A stretch of DNA of 64,000 bases from Chryseobacterium gleum (lineage in GTDB: Bacteria > Bacteroidota > Bacteroidia > Flavobacteriales > Weeksellaceae): contig NZ_LR134289.1 in assembly GCF_900636535.1 (NCBI RefSeq), forward strand, positions 310,001 to 374,000, read 5' to 3'. Below are positions 1 to 8,529 of this stretch, one piece after another. Position numbers and translations under genes: made by a program. Position 1 is the first letter of the stretch. Each line of letters starts with the position of its first letter. Under the pieces are notes generated by a model that saw nothing but the letters and a program-made list of their open reading frames with translations, was not told the DNA's origin and ran no database searches.

Positions 1-684
1 GGTTCCCAGTTCTTTATTACTGAAGTAGCTACTCCTTGGTTGGACGGAAGACATACGATCTTCGGAAAAGTAGTAAAAGGAACTGAAGTGATTGATGCTA
101 TTGCTAACGTTGAAAAAGGAGCTCAGGATAAGCCTAAAACAGATATCGTTTTAGAAAAAGTTTCTGTTTTCAGCAAAGGTGACGAGTACAAACACTACGA
201 TGCAGCTAAAACTTTTAACGAAGGAAAAGCTAAAATCGCAGAAAACAATAAAGCTTTCATCGCTAAAGAAGAAGCTGAAAGAAAGAAAAAAGAAGAAGAA
301 TTCAAAGCTAACCAGGAGAAATTGGTAGAAAGCCTGAAAGCTGGTATGCAGAAAACTGAATCCGGTCTTTATTATAAAATCACAAAAACAGCTGACGGTA
401 AAGCTCCAAAAGCTGGTGACAATGTATCTGTACACTATGCAGGTAAATTAGTGGACGGAACTGAGTTTGATTCTTCATTCAAAAGAAATGAGCCGATCGA
501 AATTCCAATCGGAATGGGAAGAGTAATCAAAGGATGGGATGAAGGGATCCTTTTATTGAAAGAAGGTGAAACAGCAACATTATTGATTCCGCCGGCAATG
601 GCTTACGGAGAAAGAGGAGCAGGAGGGGTAATCCCGCCAAACTCATGGTTGGTTTTCGATGTTGAGCTTGTAAAAGTAAAATAA
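1..684 (+). CDS. Peptidyl-prolyl isomerase, cyclophilin-FKBP fusion (5' end outside window)
   Basis: Catalyses cis-trans isomerisation of peptide bonds before proline. The reading frame is open from base 1, so the gene starts before the window. The first ~40 residues are the end of a cyclophilin domain (GSQFFIT, then [12 protein letters not shown]). A charged, Lys/Glu-rich helical linker of ~70 residues follows. The last ~110 residues are an FKBP domain with the hallmarks [25 protein letters not shown] and a final VFDVELVKV. Two isomerase folds in one chain suggests a folding helper, perhaps exported, but the N-terminus that would show a signal peptide is missing. A strong hairpin terminator follows the stop. 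The family call is secure; the cell location is not. Confidence 0.93.
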   Translation, partial: GSQFFITEVATPWLDGRHTIFGKVVKGTEVIDAIANVEKGAQDKPKTDIVLEKVSVFSKGDEYKHYDAAKTFNEGKAKIAENNKAFIAKEEAERKKKEEEFKANQEKLVESLKAGMQKTESGLYYKITKTADGKAPKAGDNVSVHYAGKLVDGTEFDSSFKRNEPIEIPIGMGRVIKGWDEGILLLKEGETATLLIPPAMAYGERGAGGVIPPNSWLVFDVELVKVK

Positions 685-704
685 TTGAATCTTCAAAATA
701 TGGT

Positions 705-732
705 AAAAGCCGTCCGAAAGGATGGCTTTTTT
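705..732 (+). terminator. Rho-independent terminator after the PPIase gene
   Basis: An 11-bp stem (arm AAAAGCCGTCC, GAAA loop) is followed by a run of T, 20 bases after the stop codon. Confidence 0.85.
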
Positions 733-836
733 ATTTTGCTCAAAATATTCTGTAACGATCTGAGTCAATATCACGACATATTTTACAGTTGGAAAGTTTA
801 ATAATTTTTCTGGCAAAAATGTAACACCCTTCAATC

Positions 837-1412
837 ATGAAAACCAAATCACTTCTGCTTCTGTTCGTTATGCTGTCTTTTATGGCTTTTTCACAGACCA
901 GGGCAAATCCGGACGATGCCGCAATAAAAAAATCACTTACTTATTTTGTAAACAGCATTCAATCTAAAAAGATCGATCAGGCGGTAAGCTGTATATATCC
1001 AAAATTCTTCACGATAGTTTCAAAAGAGCAGATGACCCAAATTTTGAATATGACTTACAATAATCCATTCATGAAAATTGAAGTACAGGATTTAAAGTTT
1101 GGAACTATTGAAAAACCTGAACTCATTACCGGTGAATATTTTTCTATCACCCATTACTTTTTGAAACTGAAATGCAACGTCAGTTCATTAAATGATGACA
1201 TGAAAAAGAAAATGAGCGGTGCCTTAACAGCTAAGTACGGTGCGGATAATGTGAAATATGTAGCCAGCGAAGGTTCTTATCTCATCAACGCTGGTATGAA
1301 AACCTGTGCGGTTTCAAAAGATAAAAAGGCGTGGAAATTTGTGATGCTTGAAAAGGAATATAAAAAAGAACTGGTGAAAATTTTACCGAAGAAAATTCTG
1401 GATAAGTTTTAA
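837..1412 (+). CDS. Secreted protein of unknown function
   Basis: 191 residues. A clear signal peptide of ~20 residues (Lys pair, hydrophobic core, cleavage near FSQ) predicts export to the periplasm or beyond. The rest is a mixed alpha/beta sequence with a helical start (AAIKKSLTYFVNSIQ) and a Lys-rich C-terminus. The layout, a helix then alternating strands and a late YLINAGMKTCAV segment, is reminiscent of small NTF2-like secreted Bacteroidota proteins, but I recognise no motif and do not claim the fold. It stands alone between two terminators. Confidence 0.7.
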   Translation: MKTKSLLLLFVMLSFMAFSQTRANPDDAAIKKSLTYFVNSIQSKKIDQAVSCIYPKFFTIVSKEQMTQILNMTYNNPFMKIEVQDLKFGTIEKPELITGEYFSITHYFLKLKCNVSSLNDDMKKKMSGALTAKYGADNVKYVASEGSYLINAGMKTCAVSKDKKAWKFVMLEKEYKKELVKILPKKILDKF

Positions 1413-1562
1413 AGATTAAGCAGTAAGTGCTGGTTTTATATAAGCATAGAGCTGTCATGAAGAAACACTTCTTTATTTTCTGTAAATACCGTAAAAATAC
1501 GGATTTCGGTAAGGAGTTATTACTTCTATCTTTATCCAGCACTTATAAGAAACAAAATAAAT

Positions 1563-1784
1563 ATGTTGGATCTGAATTACGATGAGATAAAAAAGGAAAT
1601 AGAGTCGGAAGTATGTGAAACGCACAATCTGCATCCGGAACTGATTAAAACAGATGAAGGCTTCGGTATCAAAGCCTGTTGCGAGCCTTTCAGGGAAAAA
1701 ATGGTTGAAAAATCCGGAAAAATGATCGAGGAAGAAACCCAGAAGATCCTCGAAAAAATGCTGAAGAATATGTTTAAAGAATAA
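1563..1784 (+). CDS. Small conserved-looking hypothetical protein
   Basis: 73 residues, charged, no signal peptide or membrane segment. It has two helical halves around a CC pair (IKACCEPF) and a long amphipathic C-terminal helix rich in Glu and Lys (from MVEKSGKMIEEE). Cys residues sit at about positions 18, 39 and 40, which could bind a metal, but this is only an inference from spacing. The start is an ATG after an AT-rich leader. A terminator 40 bases downstream supports a real transcription unit. Function unknown. Confidence 0.6.
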   Translation: MLDLNYDEIKKEIESEVCETHNLHPELIKTDEGFGIKACCEPFREKMVEKSGKMIEEETQKILEKMLKNMFKE

Positions 1785-1824
1785 ATTTTTACGATGTGAT
1801 GATAGCACTTGTTGTTATCACGGG

Positions 1825-1852
1825 AGCTGCTCCAGAAGGAGTGGCTTTTTTT
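1825..1852 (+). terminator. Terminator after the 73-residue protein gene
   Basis: A 9-bp stem with two G-T pairs (AGCTGCTCC / GGAGTGGCT) and a seven-T tail. Confidence 0.75.
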
Positions 1853-1895
1853 GTTGGAAATGAAAAATATATTTTTTAAATAACTTGAATAATAA

Positions 1896-1922
1896 AAAAC
1901 CGCCCCAAAACAGGGCGGTTTT
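1896..1922. terminator. Bidirectional terminator between convergent genes
   Basis: A 10-bp stem (AAAACCGCCC / GGGCGGTTTT) with an A-run on the left and a T-run on the right lies between a plus-strand and a minus-strand gene that face each other. It can end transcription from both. Confidence 0.85.
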
Positions 1923-1956
1923 CCAAGTAAAAATAAATTGAAAGTTATATGTTTTG

Positions 1957-2196
1957 TTATCTTTTCTTCACACGTGTTCCGGCCAGGGAACTGATGAATA
2001 CAAGGCCAAACCCGATATAAGCGGCAAATGCCGTCAGGTATATAATTAAGCTGTTAAAGCTTGGTTTTGTGGCGTATACCAACACAGAAAATGCAGCAAA
2101 ACTCAACACCAGCATTAGGCTCCATATATGCAATTTCGCAGCATCTTCATTTCTCTTAAAAATCATTTCAAAAAACGCTCTCATCATTACTAACAT
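1957..2196 (-). CDS. Small two-helix membrane protein
   Basis: 79 residues. A charged N-terminus (FKRNEDAAKLH) is followed by two membrane segments of ~20 residues each (from SLMLVLSFAAF and from LIIYLTAFAAY) and a basic tail (GTRVKKR), which favours a cytoplasmic C-terminus. Several ATGs cluster at the start (residues 1, 4 and 5), so the exact start is uncertain. I recognise no family. It sits alone between a terminator and a long gene-free stretch. Confidence 0.65.
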   Translation of the reverse strand: MLVMMRAFFEMIFKRNEDAAKLHIWSLMLVLSFAAFSVLVYATKPSFNSLIIYLTAFAAYIGFGLVFISSLAGTRVKKR

Positions 2197-2876
2197 TTTA
2201 AGGGTTATACATTAATTTATATCATAAAGGCGCACTCATCACGGTAAAAAGAATATATTCTTTTACTGGGCTAAGGTTCACGATGACTTTGCCATTTATT
2301 TATATTATGATACCGGGCTGAAAGTCCGGGATATTTTGTTTTTTTGAATCAATAAATGATTCCTGGTTATTGTGATACCAGTCAGATACGGGTGCAAAAC
2401 TGCTATGAAAAACTAATGGGGGTTAGTTGATCAGGGGCCCGTATCTTTTACGGCATCGTAGAAAAAAAAGGGATTCATATTTACATATGAATTTGAATCA
2501 GTGGAAAAACTGAAAATCCACAGAAAACCTTTTTTCTCATCCTTAGTGTTTTTTTATTTTTTTTCTCCATAATTTACATGCCAATATTATGCCAAAGTTC
2601 AGATTATGCGATTGACACTTTGTTTCACGGGATTGATGAGATCAGTATTGAAGCGTGTTTTCTTCTGTTATTTCCTTAAACATAGAAAAATTTTCTATTA
2701 CTTAGGTGTTATTAATGACAACAAAGAAAATATTACGGAGAAATTGTTTTTCATATTTATAATATGATGGGAAAAGTTTAGCATGAAGCTTGTGTCCTTA
2801 AAGATAGAACTAATGATTAGAATACTGTTTTCAACTTATTTTTAATTTATTTGAATAAAATGAGTTTTATGAAATT
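2197..2876. other. Gene-free stretch with several foldable palindromes
   Basis: No reading frame with coding character is seen on either strand. The middle part (about 2313-2446) holds three separate inverted repeats, described as its own entry. The rest is AT-rich with no recognised site. It includes the leader of the minus-strand membrane protein gene. Confidence 0.6.
2313..2446. other. Candidate structured RNA or attenuator
   Basis: Three inverted repeats follow each other: CCGGGC-TGAAA-GTCCGG (2313-2329); a 5-bp CTGGT/ACCAG hairpin (about 2353-2371); and a nested structure with an outer 9-bp stem AGATACGGG (2384-2392) / CCCGTATCT (2438-2446) enclosing a perfect hairpin AACTAA-TGGGGG-TTAGTT (2411-2428). 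A short T run follows the outer stem on the plus strand. No known RNA family is recognised, and strand and transcription are unknown. Confidence 0.3.
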
Positions 2877-3034
2877 GGTGTTATTCGTGAAATTATTAGT
2901 GTCATTTGTGTTTAATCATAACCACAAATAGCACTAATATTTTTACACAAATTTCACAAATAGTATCATACGAATCAAGCTATTAAAAGATTTGCATGAT
3001 CATCTGTGCACATCTGCAAAATCAGTGGGGAAAA
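2877..3034 (-). repeat. Decayed copy of the dispersed two-hairpin repeat
   Basis: On the minus strand this matches, in order, the end segment (ATTTGTGNNATTTGTGG type) of one unit and the start segment of the next, as in the tandem pair at 13500-13980. The hairpin core GGGCTTTAGCCC is absent. The boundary between 2915 and 2919 is equivalent to a unit-unit junction, so this copy was probably once tandem too. Confidence 0.6.
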
Positions 3035-3065
3035 ATATTTAAATTGATGATTTATCAACAGTGTT

Positions 3066-3095
3066 TAAAAAGAAAACCGTCTTTACAGACGGTTT
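3066..3095 (-). terminator. Terminator of the M28 peptidase cluster
   Basis: A 9-bp stem (AAACCGTCT / AGACGGTTT, TTAC loop). Read on the minus strand, it is followed by a T-rich tract. It lies just after the stop of the last peptidase gene. Confidence 0.85.
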
Positions 3096-3100
3096 CATAT

Positions 3101-4459
3101 TTACCAGTTTTTGTCAATCATATAGATTATCTGTGTCAAAGCAGTAGCGCCTAATAAAAGTTCTCTTCGGTTCACCTTTTCAAAAGTATCTTCTACTGTA
3201 TGGTGAATATCGAAATAACGCTGAGAATCCGGCATCAGTTCGGCCGCAGGAATTCCCATGTCATGAAGCGGGTAGAGGTCGGTGCCTGAAAACCGTTCTT
3301 CAAAATTATAAACTCCGTAAGGAAGAAACAGGTTTGACCAGCTTTTGATCTGGTTTCTTTTGGCATCATCCATATCCAGGGCAATTCCTCTCGGTGCAAA
3401 ACCTCCGGCATCTGTTTCTATGGCAAAAAGATGTTTTTCATTCTTCTCTTTTACTGTTTTACCATATTGAATTCCGCCTTTTACTCCGTTTTCTTCATTG
3501 GCAAAGCAGACCACTCTGATGGTGTGGGTGTTCTGAATTCCTAATTTTTTAAAAGTTCTCAATACTTCAATACTTTGAACAATCCCGGCTCCGTCATCAT
3601 GGGCACCTTCGCCTACATCCCAGGAATCAAGGTGTCCGCCGACAACAATAACACTTTGATCTTTTTTACCGGTGATTTCACCAATAACAGAGTGGGAGAG
3701 TTTCTCGCCTTTCATTCCGCAGTTGGAATTGAGTTTTGCCGTTACTTTCTGATTTTTCAATAATGCTTCCAGTTCGTCTGCTGTAGTACTTCCGATGGCT
3801 ACAGCCGGTATTTTGGAAACCTTGTCTTCATAGCGCATTGCTCCGGTGTGGGGAATATCGTCAAATGCAGAAGAAAGAGATCTAACGATAGCAAATTTAC
3901 CTCCTTTTTTGGCTGTCAGAGAAGCGGCTGTAGTTCTGTATTTGGCAGCATCACCATATGCTTTAAAGGTTTCTATGAAAGACTGGCTGAAAGCATAGTT
4001 GAAGAAAACAATTTTATCTTTCACTTTTTCCGCGGGAAGCTTATCATATTCTTCCATAGATTTTACCATGATGATTTCCCCTGAAACATCTTTTCCTCCG
4101 GTGCCTTCCGAGTTTCCAAGAGAAAGCATTTTAAGGCTTTTCCACTTGCCGTTCGAAGTCTGGATGTGCAGGGATTCTTTTCCTCTTTCCCATACCGGGA
4201 TCATTACCTCCTGAAGCCACACCTTATCAGCTCCGGCATCACGGAGTTTTTGTTCAGCCCATTTTACGGATTTTTCATAGGCTTCAGACCCGCTTAAACG
4301 ATGTCCGATATTCTTTGTAAGTTCTCTCAGCTCAGTATATCCTTTTCCGTTGTTCAGGATTTCTGTGGAGATTTTTCTGAACTGAATGGAATCTTCTTTA
4401 GACTGGCCGAAAGCAAGCATTCCAAAAAGTAATAGTGAAGTTCCTAATATCTTTTTCAT
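3101..4459 (-). CDS. Secreted M28 metallopeptidase, tandem copy 1
   Basis: 452 residues with a signal peptide ending near FGQ. Architecture: a PA-type domain (about 100-250), then an M28 zinc peptidase domain like carboxypeptidase Q. The dinuclear zinc and catalytic residues by homology are all present: His276 and Asp278 in GGHLDSWD, Asp288 in HDDGAG, Glu322-Glu323 in NEENG, Asp350 in ETDAGG and His420 in FDIHHT. It should release amino acids or dipeptides from peptides in the periplasm or outside the cell. It is the last gene of a run of three paralogues, three bases after copy 2, so the three are probably co-transcribed. Copies 1 and 2 share a 47-base identical run (3690-3736 and 5052-5098), a sign of recent duplication or gene conversion. 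Confidence 0.93.
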   Translation of the reverse strand: MKKILGTSLLLFGMLAFGQSKEDSIQFRKISTEILNNGKGYTELRELTKNIGHRLSGSEAYEKSVKWAEQKLRDAGADKVWLQEVMIPVWERGKESLHIQTSNGKWKSLKMLSLGNSEGTGGKDVSGEIIMVKSMEEYDKLPAEKVKDKIVFFNYAFSQSFIETFKAYGDAAKYRTTAASLTAKKGGKFAIVRSLSSAFDDIPHTGAMRYEDKVSKIPAVAIGSTTADELEALLKNQKVTAKLNSNCGMKGEKLSHSVIGEITGKKDQSVIVVGGHLDSWDVGEGAHDDGAGIVQSIEVLRTFKKLGIQNTHTIRVVCFANEENGVKGGIQYGKTVKEKNEKHLFAIETDAGGFAPRGIALDMDDAKRNQIKSWSNLFLPYGVYNFEERFSGTDLYPLHDMGIPAAELMPDSQRYFDIHHTVEDTFEKVNRRELLLGATALTQIIYMIDKNW

Positions 4460-4462
4460 TGT

Positions 4463-5821
4463 TTACCAATTTTTATCAATCATATAAATAAGTTGTGTCA
4501 TTACTGCAGCACCGAGCAGCAGTTCTCTGCGGTTGACTTTTTCAAAAGTATCTTCCTCCGTATGGTGAATATCAAAATAACGCTGTGGATCTGGAACCAG
4601 TTCAGCAGTGGGAACACCCATTTCGTGAAGCGGAGCGATATCCGACCCGGAATATTTTCCTTCAAAGTTATAGACGCCATATGGTAAGAACAGATTAACC
4701 CAGCCTTTGATCTGGTTTCTCTGAGGGGCATTCATTTCCAGGGAAATTCCTCTGGGTGAAAAGCCTCCGGCATCTGATTCTATAGCAAAAAGATGTTTTT
4801 CATTGTTTTCTTTCGCTGTTTTGCCATATTGTTTTCCTCCTTTTGTTCCGTTTTCTTCGTTGGCAAAGCAAACCGCGCGAATGGTGTGGTTGTTTTGTAT
4901 GCCTAATTTTTTAAAGGTTCTTAATACTTCGATACTCTGCACAATCCCGGCTCCGTCGTCATGGGCACCTTCACCTACATCCCAGGAATCAAGGTGTCCG
5001 CCAACCACAATAACGCTTTGATCTTTTTGGCCTGTAATTTCCCCGATAACGGAGTGGGAGAGTTTCTCGCCTTTCATTCCGCAGTTGGAATTGAGTTTAG
5101 CAGTAACCTTATGATTTTTTAACAACGCTTCAAGCTCATCAGCAGAGCTGTTTCCAATGGTTACAGCTGGTACTTTGGGAATATTTTCGTCATAACGCAT
5201 GTTTCCGGTGTGGGGAACATCGTCGAAAGCTGAAGAAAGTGACCTGACGATGGCAAATTTGCCTCCTTTTTTAGCCGTTAAAGAAGCTGTAGTCCGTCTG
5301 TAAGCACTTGCATCACGGTAAGAAATGAAAGTCTGTACATTTCCCTGATTAAAAGGGTAATTGAAAAAGACAATCTTATCCTTCACCTTTTCAGCGGGAA
5401 GCTGATCATATTCCTCCAGTGATTTTACTATGATGATTTCACCTGAAACATCTTTTCCTCCTGTTCCTTCAGAATTTCCAAGCGAAAGCATTTTGATGTT
5501 TTTCCATTTTCCTTTGGAGGTTTGAATATGCAGGGATTCTTTTCCTCTTACCCAAACCGGGATCATGACTTCCTGAAGCCACACCTTATCAGCTCCGGCA
5601 TCACGGAGTTTCTGTGCTGCCCACTGTACCGATTTTTCGTAGGCTTCAGAACCGCTTAAACGATTGCCTATTGTTTGGGTAAGTTCTCTTAATTCATTAT
5701 ATCCTTTGCCATTGTTCAGAATTTCGGTGGAAATTTTTCTGAACTGAATGGAATCTTCTTTGGACTGGCCGAAAGCAAATATTCCACAAAATAATAATGA
5801 TGTTCCTAATATCTTTTTCAT
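4463..5821 (-). CDS. Secreted M28 metallopeptidase, tandem copy 2
   Basis: 452 residues, the same length and domain order as copy 1, with an almost identical signal peptide (MKKILGTSLL). All metal ligands and the catalytic Glu are kept at the same positions (His276, Asp278, Asp288, Glu322, Glu323, Asp350, His420). The differences from copy 1 cluster in the PA-like part (about 150-225) and near the end, which might alter substrate choice; this is inference. It lies two bases after copy 3 and three before copy 1, with no room for separate promoters. Confidence 0.93.
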   Translation of the reverse strand: MKKILGTSLLFCGIFAFGQSKEDSIQFRKISTEILNNGKGYNELRELTQTIGNRLSGSEAYEKSVQWAAQKLRDAGADKVWLQEVMIPVWVRGKESLHIQTSKGKWKNIKMLSLGNSEGTGGKDVSGEIIIVKSLEEYDQLPAEKVKDKIVFFNYPFNQGNVQTFISYRDASAYRRTTASLTAKKGGKFAIVRSLSSAFDDVPHTGNMRYDENIPKVPAVTIGNSSADELEALLKNHKVTAKLNSNCGMKGEKLSHSVIGEITGQKDQSVIVVGGHLDSWDVGEGAHDDGAGIVQSIEVLRTFKKLGIQNNHTIRAVCFANEENGTKGGKQYGKTAKENNEKHLFAIESDAGGFSPRGISLEMNAPQRNQIKGWVNLFLPYGVYNFEGKYSGSDIAPLHEMGVPTAELVPDPQRYFDIHHTEEDTFEKVNRRELLLGAAVMTQLIYMIDKNW

Positions 5822-5823
5822 TG

Positions 5824-7227
5824 TTACCAGTTTTTATCAACCATAAAAATCATCTGTGTGATGGCAACCGCTCCGAGCAGTAGTTCTCTTTTATTCACTT
5901 TATCAAAAGTATCCTGCTCGGAATGATGGTAATCGAAATATCTTTGTGTATCTACAACGAGCTCTGCCAAGGGAATATCAAGTTTTTTCAAGGGTGAAAT
6001 GTCCTGAATAGCCTCAGTCTGGTCAAAATCATAAACTCCGTAAGGAAGAAAATATTCTTTCCATGGATATACCAGTCTTCTTCTCTGAGGTGACATGTCT
6101 AAAGAAAATCCCCGTGGAGAATATCCTCCGGCATCAGTTCCTAAAGCAAATACATGTTTTTCCTCTTTCTTTTTTACATAAGCGGCGTACATTTCGCGGC
6201 CCTGTCCTCCGTTTTCACTGTTGGCATACAAAACTACTCTGATGGTGTGATTATTTTCGTATCCAAGCGCTTTCAACGTCCTTAAGACTTCAATACACTG
6301 CACAACACCTGTTCCGTCATCAATGGCGCCTTCGCCAACATCCCAGGAATCAAGCTGGGCACCTAAAACAATTACTTTAGAATCTTTTTTGCCCTGAATT
6401 TCAGCAATGATATTGGGATTGGTGGTATCGCTTTTTGACTGTGCGGTCATATTGATTTTAGCGGTAACTTTTTGACTTTTCAGGGTTTTCTCCAATTCAT
6501 CCGCAGATCTTACCCCGATAGACAAAGCCGGAATTTTAATTTTATCATCCGGTTCGTAGTAAATCATTTTGGCATGCGGAGTATCATCATTGGCAGTTGT
6601 TAATGATCTTATAATTAATGCTTTTGCGCCTGTTTTGGCAATAACAGATGCGGAAATTAATTTTGATTTTGCAGTTTGTAAATAGGAATCACTGGTATTG
6701 ATAATTTTCGGGTCCATTGGAACATTTACGAAAACTATTTTGTCTCTTAATTGCCCTACCGACATAGCGTTAAGCTCTGATGTGGAATTAATTAAAATAA
6801 TTTCACCTGTAAGGTCTTTTCCGCCTGTTCCTTCAGAGTTTCCAAAAGAAAGCATCCTGATATTTTTCCAGTCTCCGTTTCCTGCTTTTATCTGCAGTGA
6901 TTCTTTTCCTCTGATCCAAACCGGGGTTTTGGCTTCCTGCCTCCAGATCATGTTTATGCCGATTTCCTTAAATTTTTTTTCTGCCCATTCTACGGCTTTT
7001 GCATATCCTGGTGTGGCACTGAAACGTGGCCCGATTCCTTTGGTAAGTTCTCCCAGGTTTTCATAAGCAGCGCCGTTGGTCATAATTTCATCCGAAATTT
7101 TTCTGAACTCATCATGATAATTGAATTTGGCAACCGTTCCTTTTTTTGCCGGATTTTTTTGTGGCTTTTTTTGAGAAAATAAAAATCCACTCAAAAAGAG
7201 TGGAAGTATAATGAATATTTTTTTCAT
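5824..7227 (-). CDS. M28-family homologue lacking key catalytic residues
   Basis: 467 residues with a signal peptide and a basic Lys/Pro-rich linker (about 19-31), then the PA and M28 domains. Aligned to copies 1 and 2, the zinc ligand His of GGHLDSWD is Gln291 (GAQLDSWD) and the general-base Glu of NEENG is Ser337 (NSENG). The other ligands are kept (Asp293, Asp303, Glu338, Asp365, His435). Known M28 enzymes need both replaced residues, so this is probably a pseudoenzyme, perhaps binding peptides or partnering the active copies. The frame is intact and the rest is well conserved, so it is not simply decaying. It is the first gene of the three-gene run. Confidence 0.88.
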   Translation of the reverse strand: MKKIFIILPLFLSGFLFSQKKPQKNPAKKGTVAKFNYHDEFRKISDEIMTNGAAYENLGELTKGIGPRFSATPGYAKAVEWAEKKFKEIGINMIWRQEAKTPVWIRGKESLQIKAGNGDWKNIRMLSFGNSEGTGGKDLTGEIILINSTSELNAMSVGQLRDKIVFVNVPMDPKIINTSDSYLQTAKSKLISASVIAKTGAKALIIRSLTTANDDTPHAKMIYYEPDDKIKIPALSIGVRSADELEKTLKSQKVTAKINMTAQSKSDTTNPNIIAEIQGKKDSKVIVLGAQLDSWDVGEGAIDDGTGVVQCIEVLRTLKALGYENNHTIRVVLYANSENGGQGREMYAAYVKKKEEKHVFALGTDAGGYSPRGFSLDMSPQRRRLVYPWKEYFLPYGVYDFDQTEAIQDISPLKKLDIPLAELVVDTQRYFDYHHSEQDTFDKVNKRELLLGAVAITQMIFMVDKNW

Positions 7228-7282
7228 TTATTATTTACCTTTCTTTTTCCATTGATAAAATTAGGGAAAAAATAGGAAATTA

Positions 7283-8527
7283 TTAAGGTTTCATATCATA
7301 CATTACTAAGGCTGTAATCAATTTTGGCTCAATGAATGTACATTTCGGAGGCATGCTTAGTTTTAAGTCTGAAATTTTAATCATATCATTAAAACTTACA
7401 GGATAAATTCCGAAACCGACTTTACCTTCACCGTTATCCACTTTTTCTTTTAAAATATTGATTCCGTTGATATTGGAGGTTCCTTTTACATAAGAAATAA
7501 GCTCAGAGCTGTCCGGATCTTCAATTTTCAGAATATTTTTGAAAATATACTTGTCTAAAAGATGGTGATCCAGATTGTCCAGAGACATTTCCTTGGAACG
7601 AAGATCATGCTTTACGTGAAGAGAATAAAACTTACCGTCCATATACATCGAAATGTGGAACTTTTGAGAAGGGTAGTATGGTGTTTCTCCTTTTTCGTGA
7701 ATAAGGAAATATTGTTCAAGCTGCTTCAGGAAATCTTCCGGAGCAATTCCATTCAGATCATGTAAGATTCTGTTATAGTCATGAATCTTGATCGACTGGT
7801 TAGAAACAATAAAACTATATACAAAATTGTAATGCTCTGTACCGTTATGTTTTTTGTTTTTCTCTTTATGGTATTTGGCATTTAATGCTGTAGATCCGAT
7901 TCTGTGGTGTCCATCGGCAATGTAGAAAGAATCAATCTGATCAATTACTTCCTTAAACTGCTGAAGTTTCAGGCGATTGTCAATTCTCCATATTTTGTGT
8001 CTGATACCCAGCGAATCCACATGGTTGAAGATAGGAACATTTTTTTCCTCATGGTTCATCAGCAATTCAATCTTTGAATTGGCCGGATAGGTAAGAAGTA
8101 CAGGTTCTGCCTGCAAGTTTACTTTTTCAAGATAATGGGCCAGTTTTTCTTTTTTCTGCGGAATGGTACTTTCGTGTCTTTTGATTTTTCCATTCCAGAA
8201 ATCTTCAATACTTGCCAATCCCAGAAGTCCTCTGAACATCTGTTTGTTGGGATAGATCTGCTCATAAAGATAATAGGCTGAATTGTCCTGGACTAATTTC
8301 TTTTCTTCCAGAAGTTCTTCAAATGTAGAACGGATCTTTCTCAGGTTCCGGTCAATATCTTTGGATTTACTTACAACATAGGGTTTGATCATATTGATGT
8401 AAGTATTTTCAACTTGAGCTTTCTCTGCAATCTCTTCCTGGGTGAAATTATCCAGTGGATGGGTAGGGAAAGTACTCTCAAAGTCTCTATGAGGTCTTAT
8501 TCCACGGAAAGGTTTAAAAACAGGCAT
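7283..8527 (-). CDS. DUF1015 family protein
   Basis: 414 residues, no signal peptide, so cytoplasmic. The family signature is visible: FKPFRGIRP at the start, YYLYEQ near residue 85, and the strongly conserved YIADGHHRIGST near residue 200. The biochemical role of DUF1015 is not established. In many bacteria it sits beside serA, as here: it lies two bases after serA on the same strand, so it is almost certainly co-transcribed with serine biosynthesis. It may act in serine metabolism; genomic context is the only support. Confidence 0.9.
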   Translation of the reverse strand: MPVFKPFRGIRPHRDFESTFPTHPLDNFTQEEIAEKAQVENTYINMIKPYVVSKSKDIDRNLRKIRSTFEELLEEKKLVQDNSAYYLYEQIYPNKQMFRGLLGLASIEDFWNGKIKRHESTIPQKKEKLAHYLEKVNLQAEPVLLTYPANSKIELLMNHEEKNVPIFNHVDSLGIRHKIWRIDNRLKLQQFKEVIDQIDSFYIADGHHRIGSTALNAKYHKEKNKKHNGTEHYNFVYSFIVSNQSIKIHDYNRILHDLNGIAPEDFLKQLEQYFLIHEKGETPYYPSQKFHISMYMDGKFYSLHVKHDLRSKEMSLDNLDHHLLDKYIFKNILKIEDPDSSELISYVKGTSNINGINILKEKVDNGEGKVGFGIYPVSFNDMIKISDLKLSMPPKCTFIEPKLITALVMYDMKP

Positions 8528-8529
8528 AT

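Noticed and set aside
4803..5021. Short plus-strand frame over the M28 cluster
   Set aside because: Shadow of the peptidase gene; its residues mirror the conserved metal-site codons.
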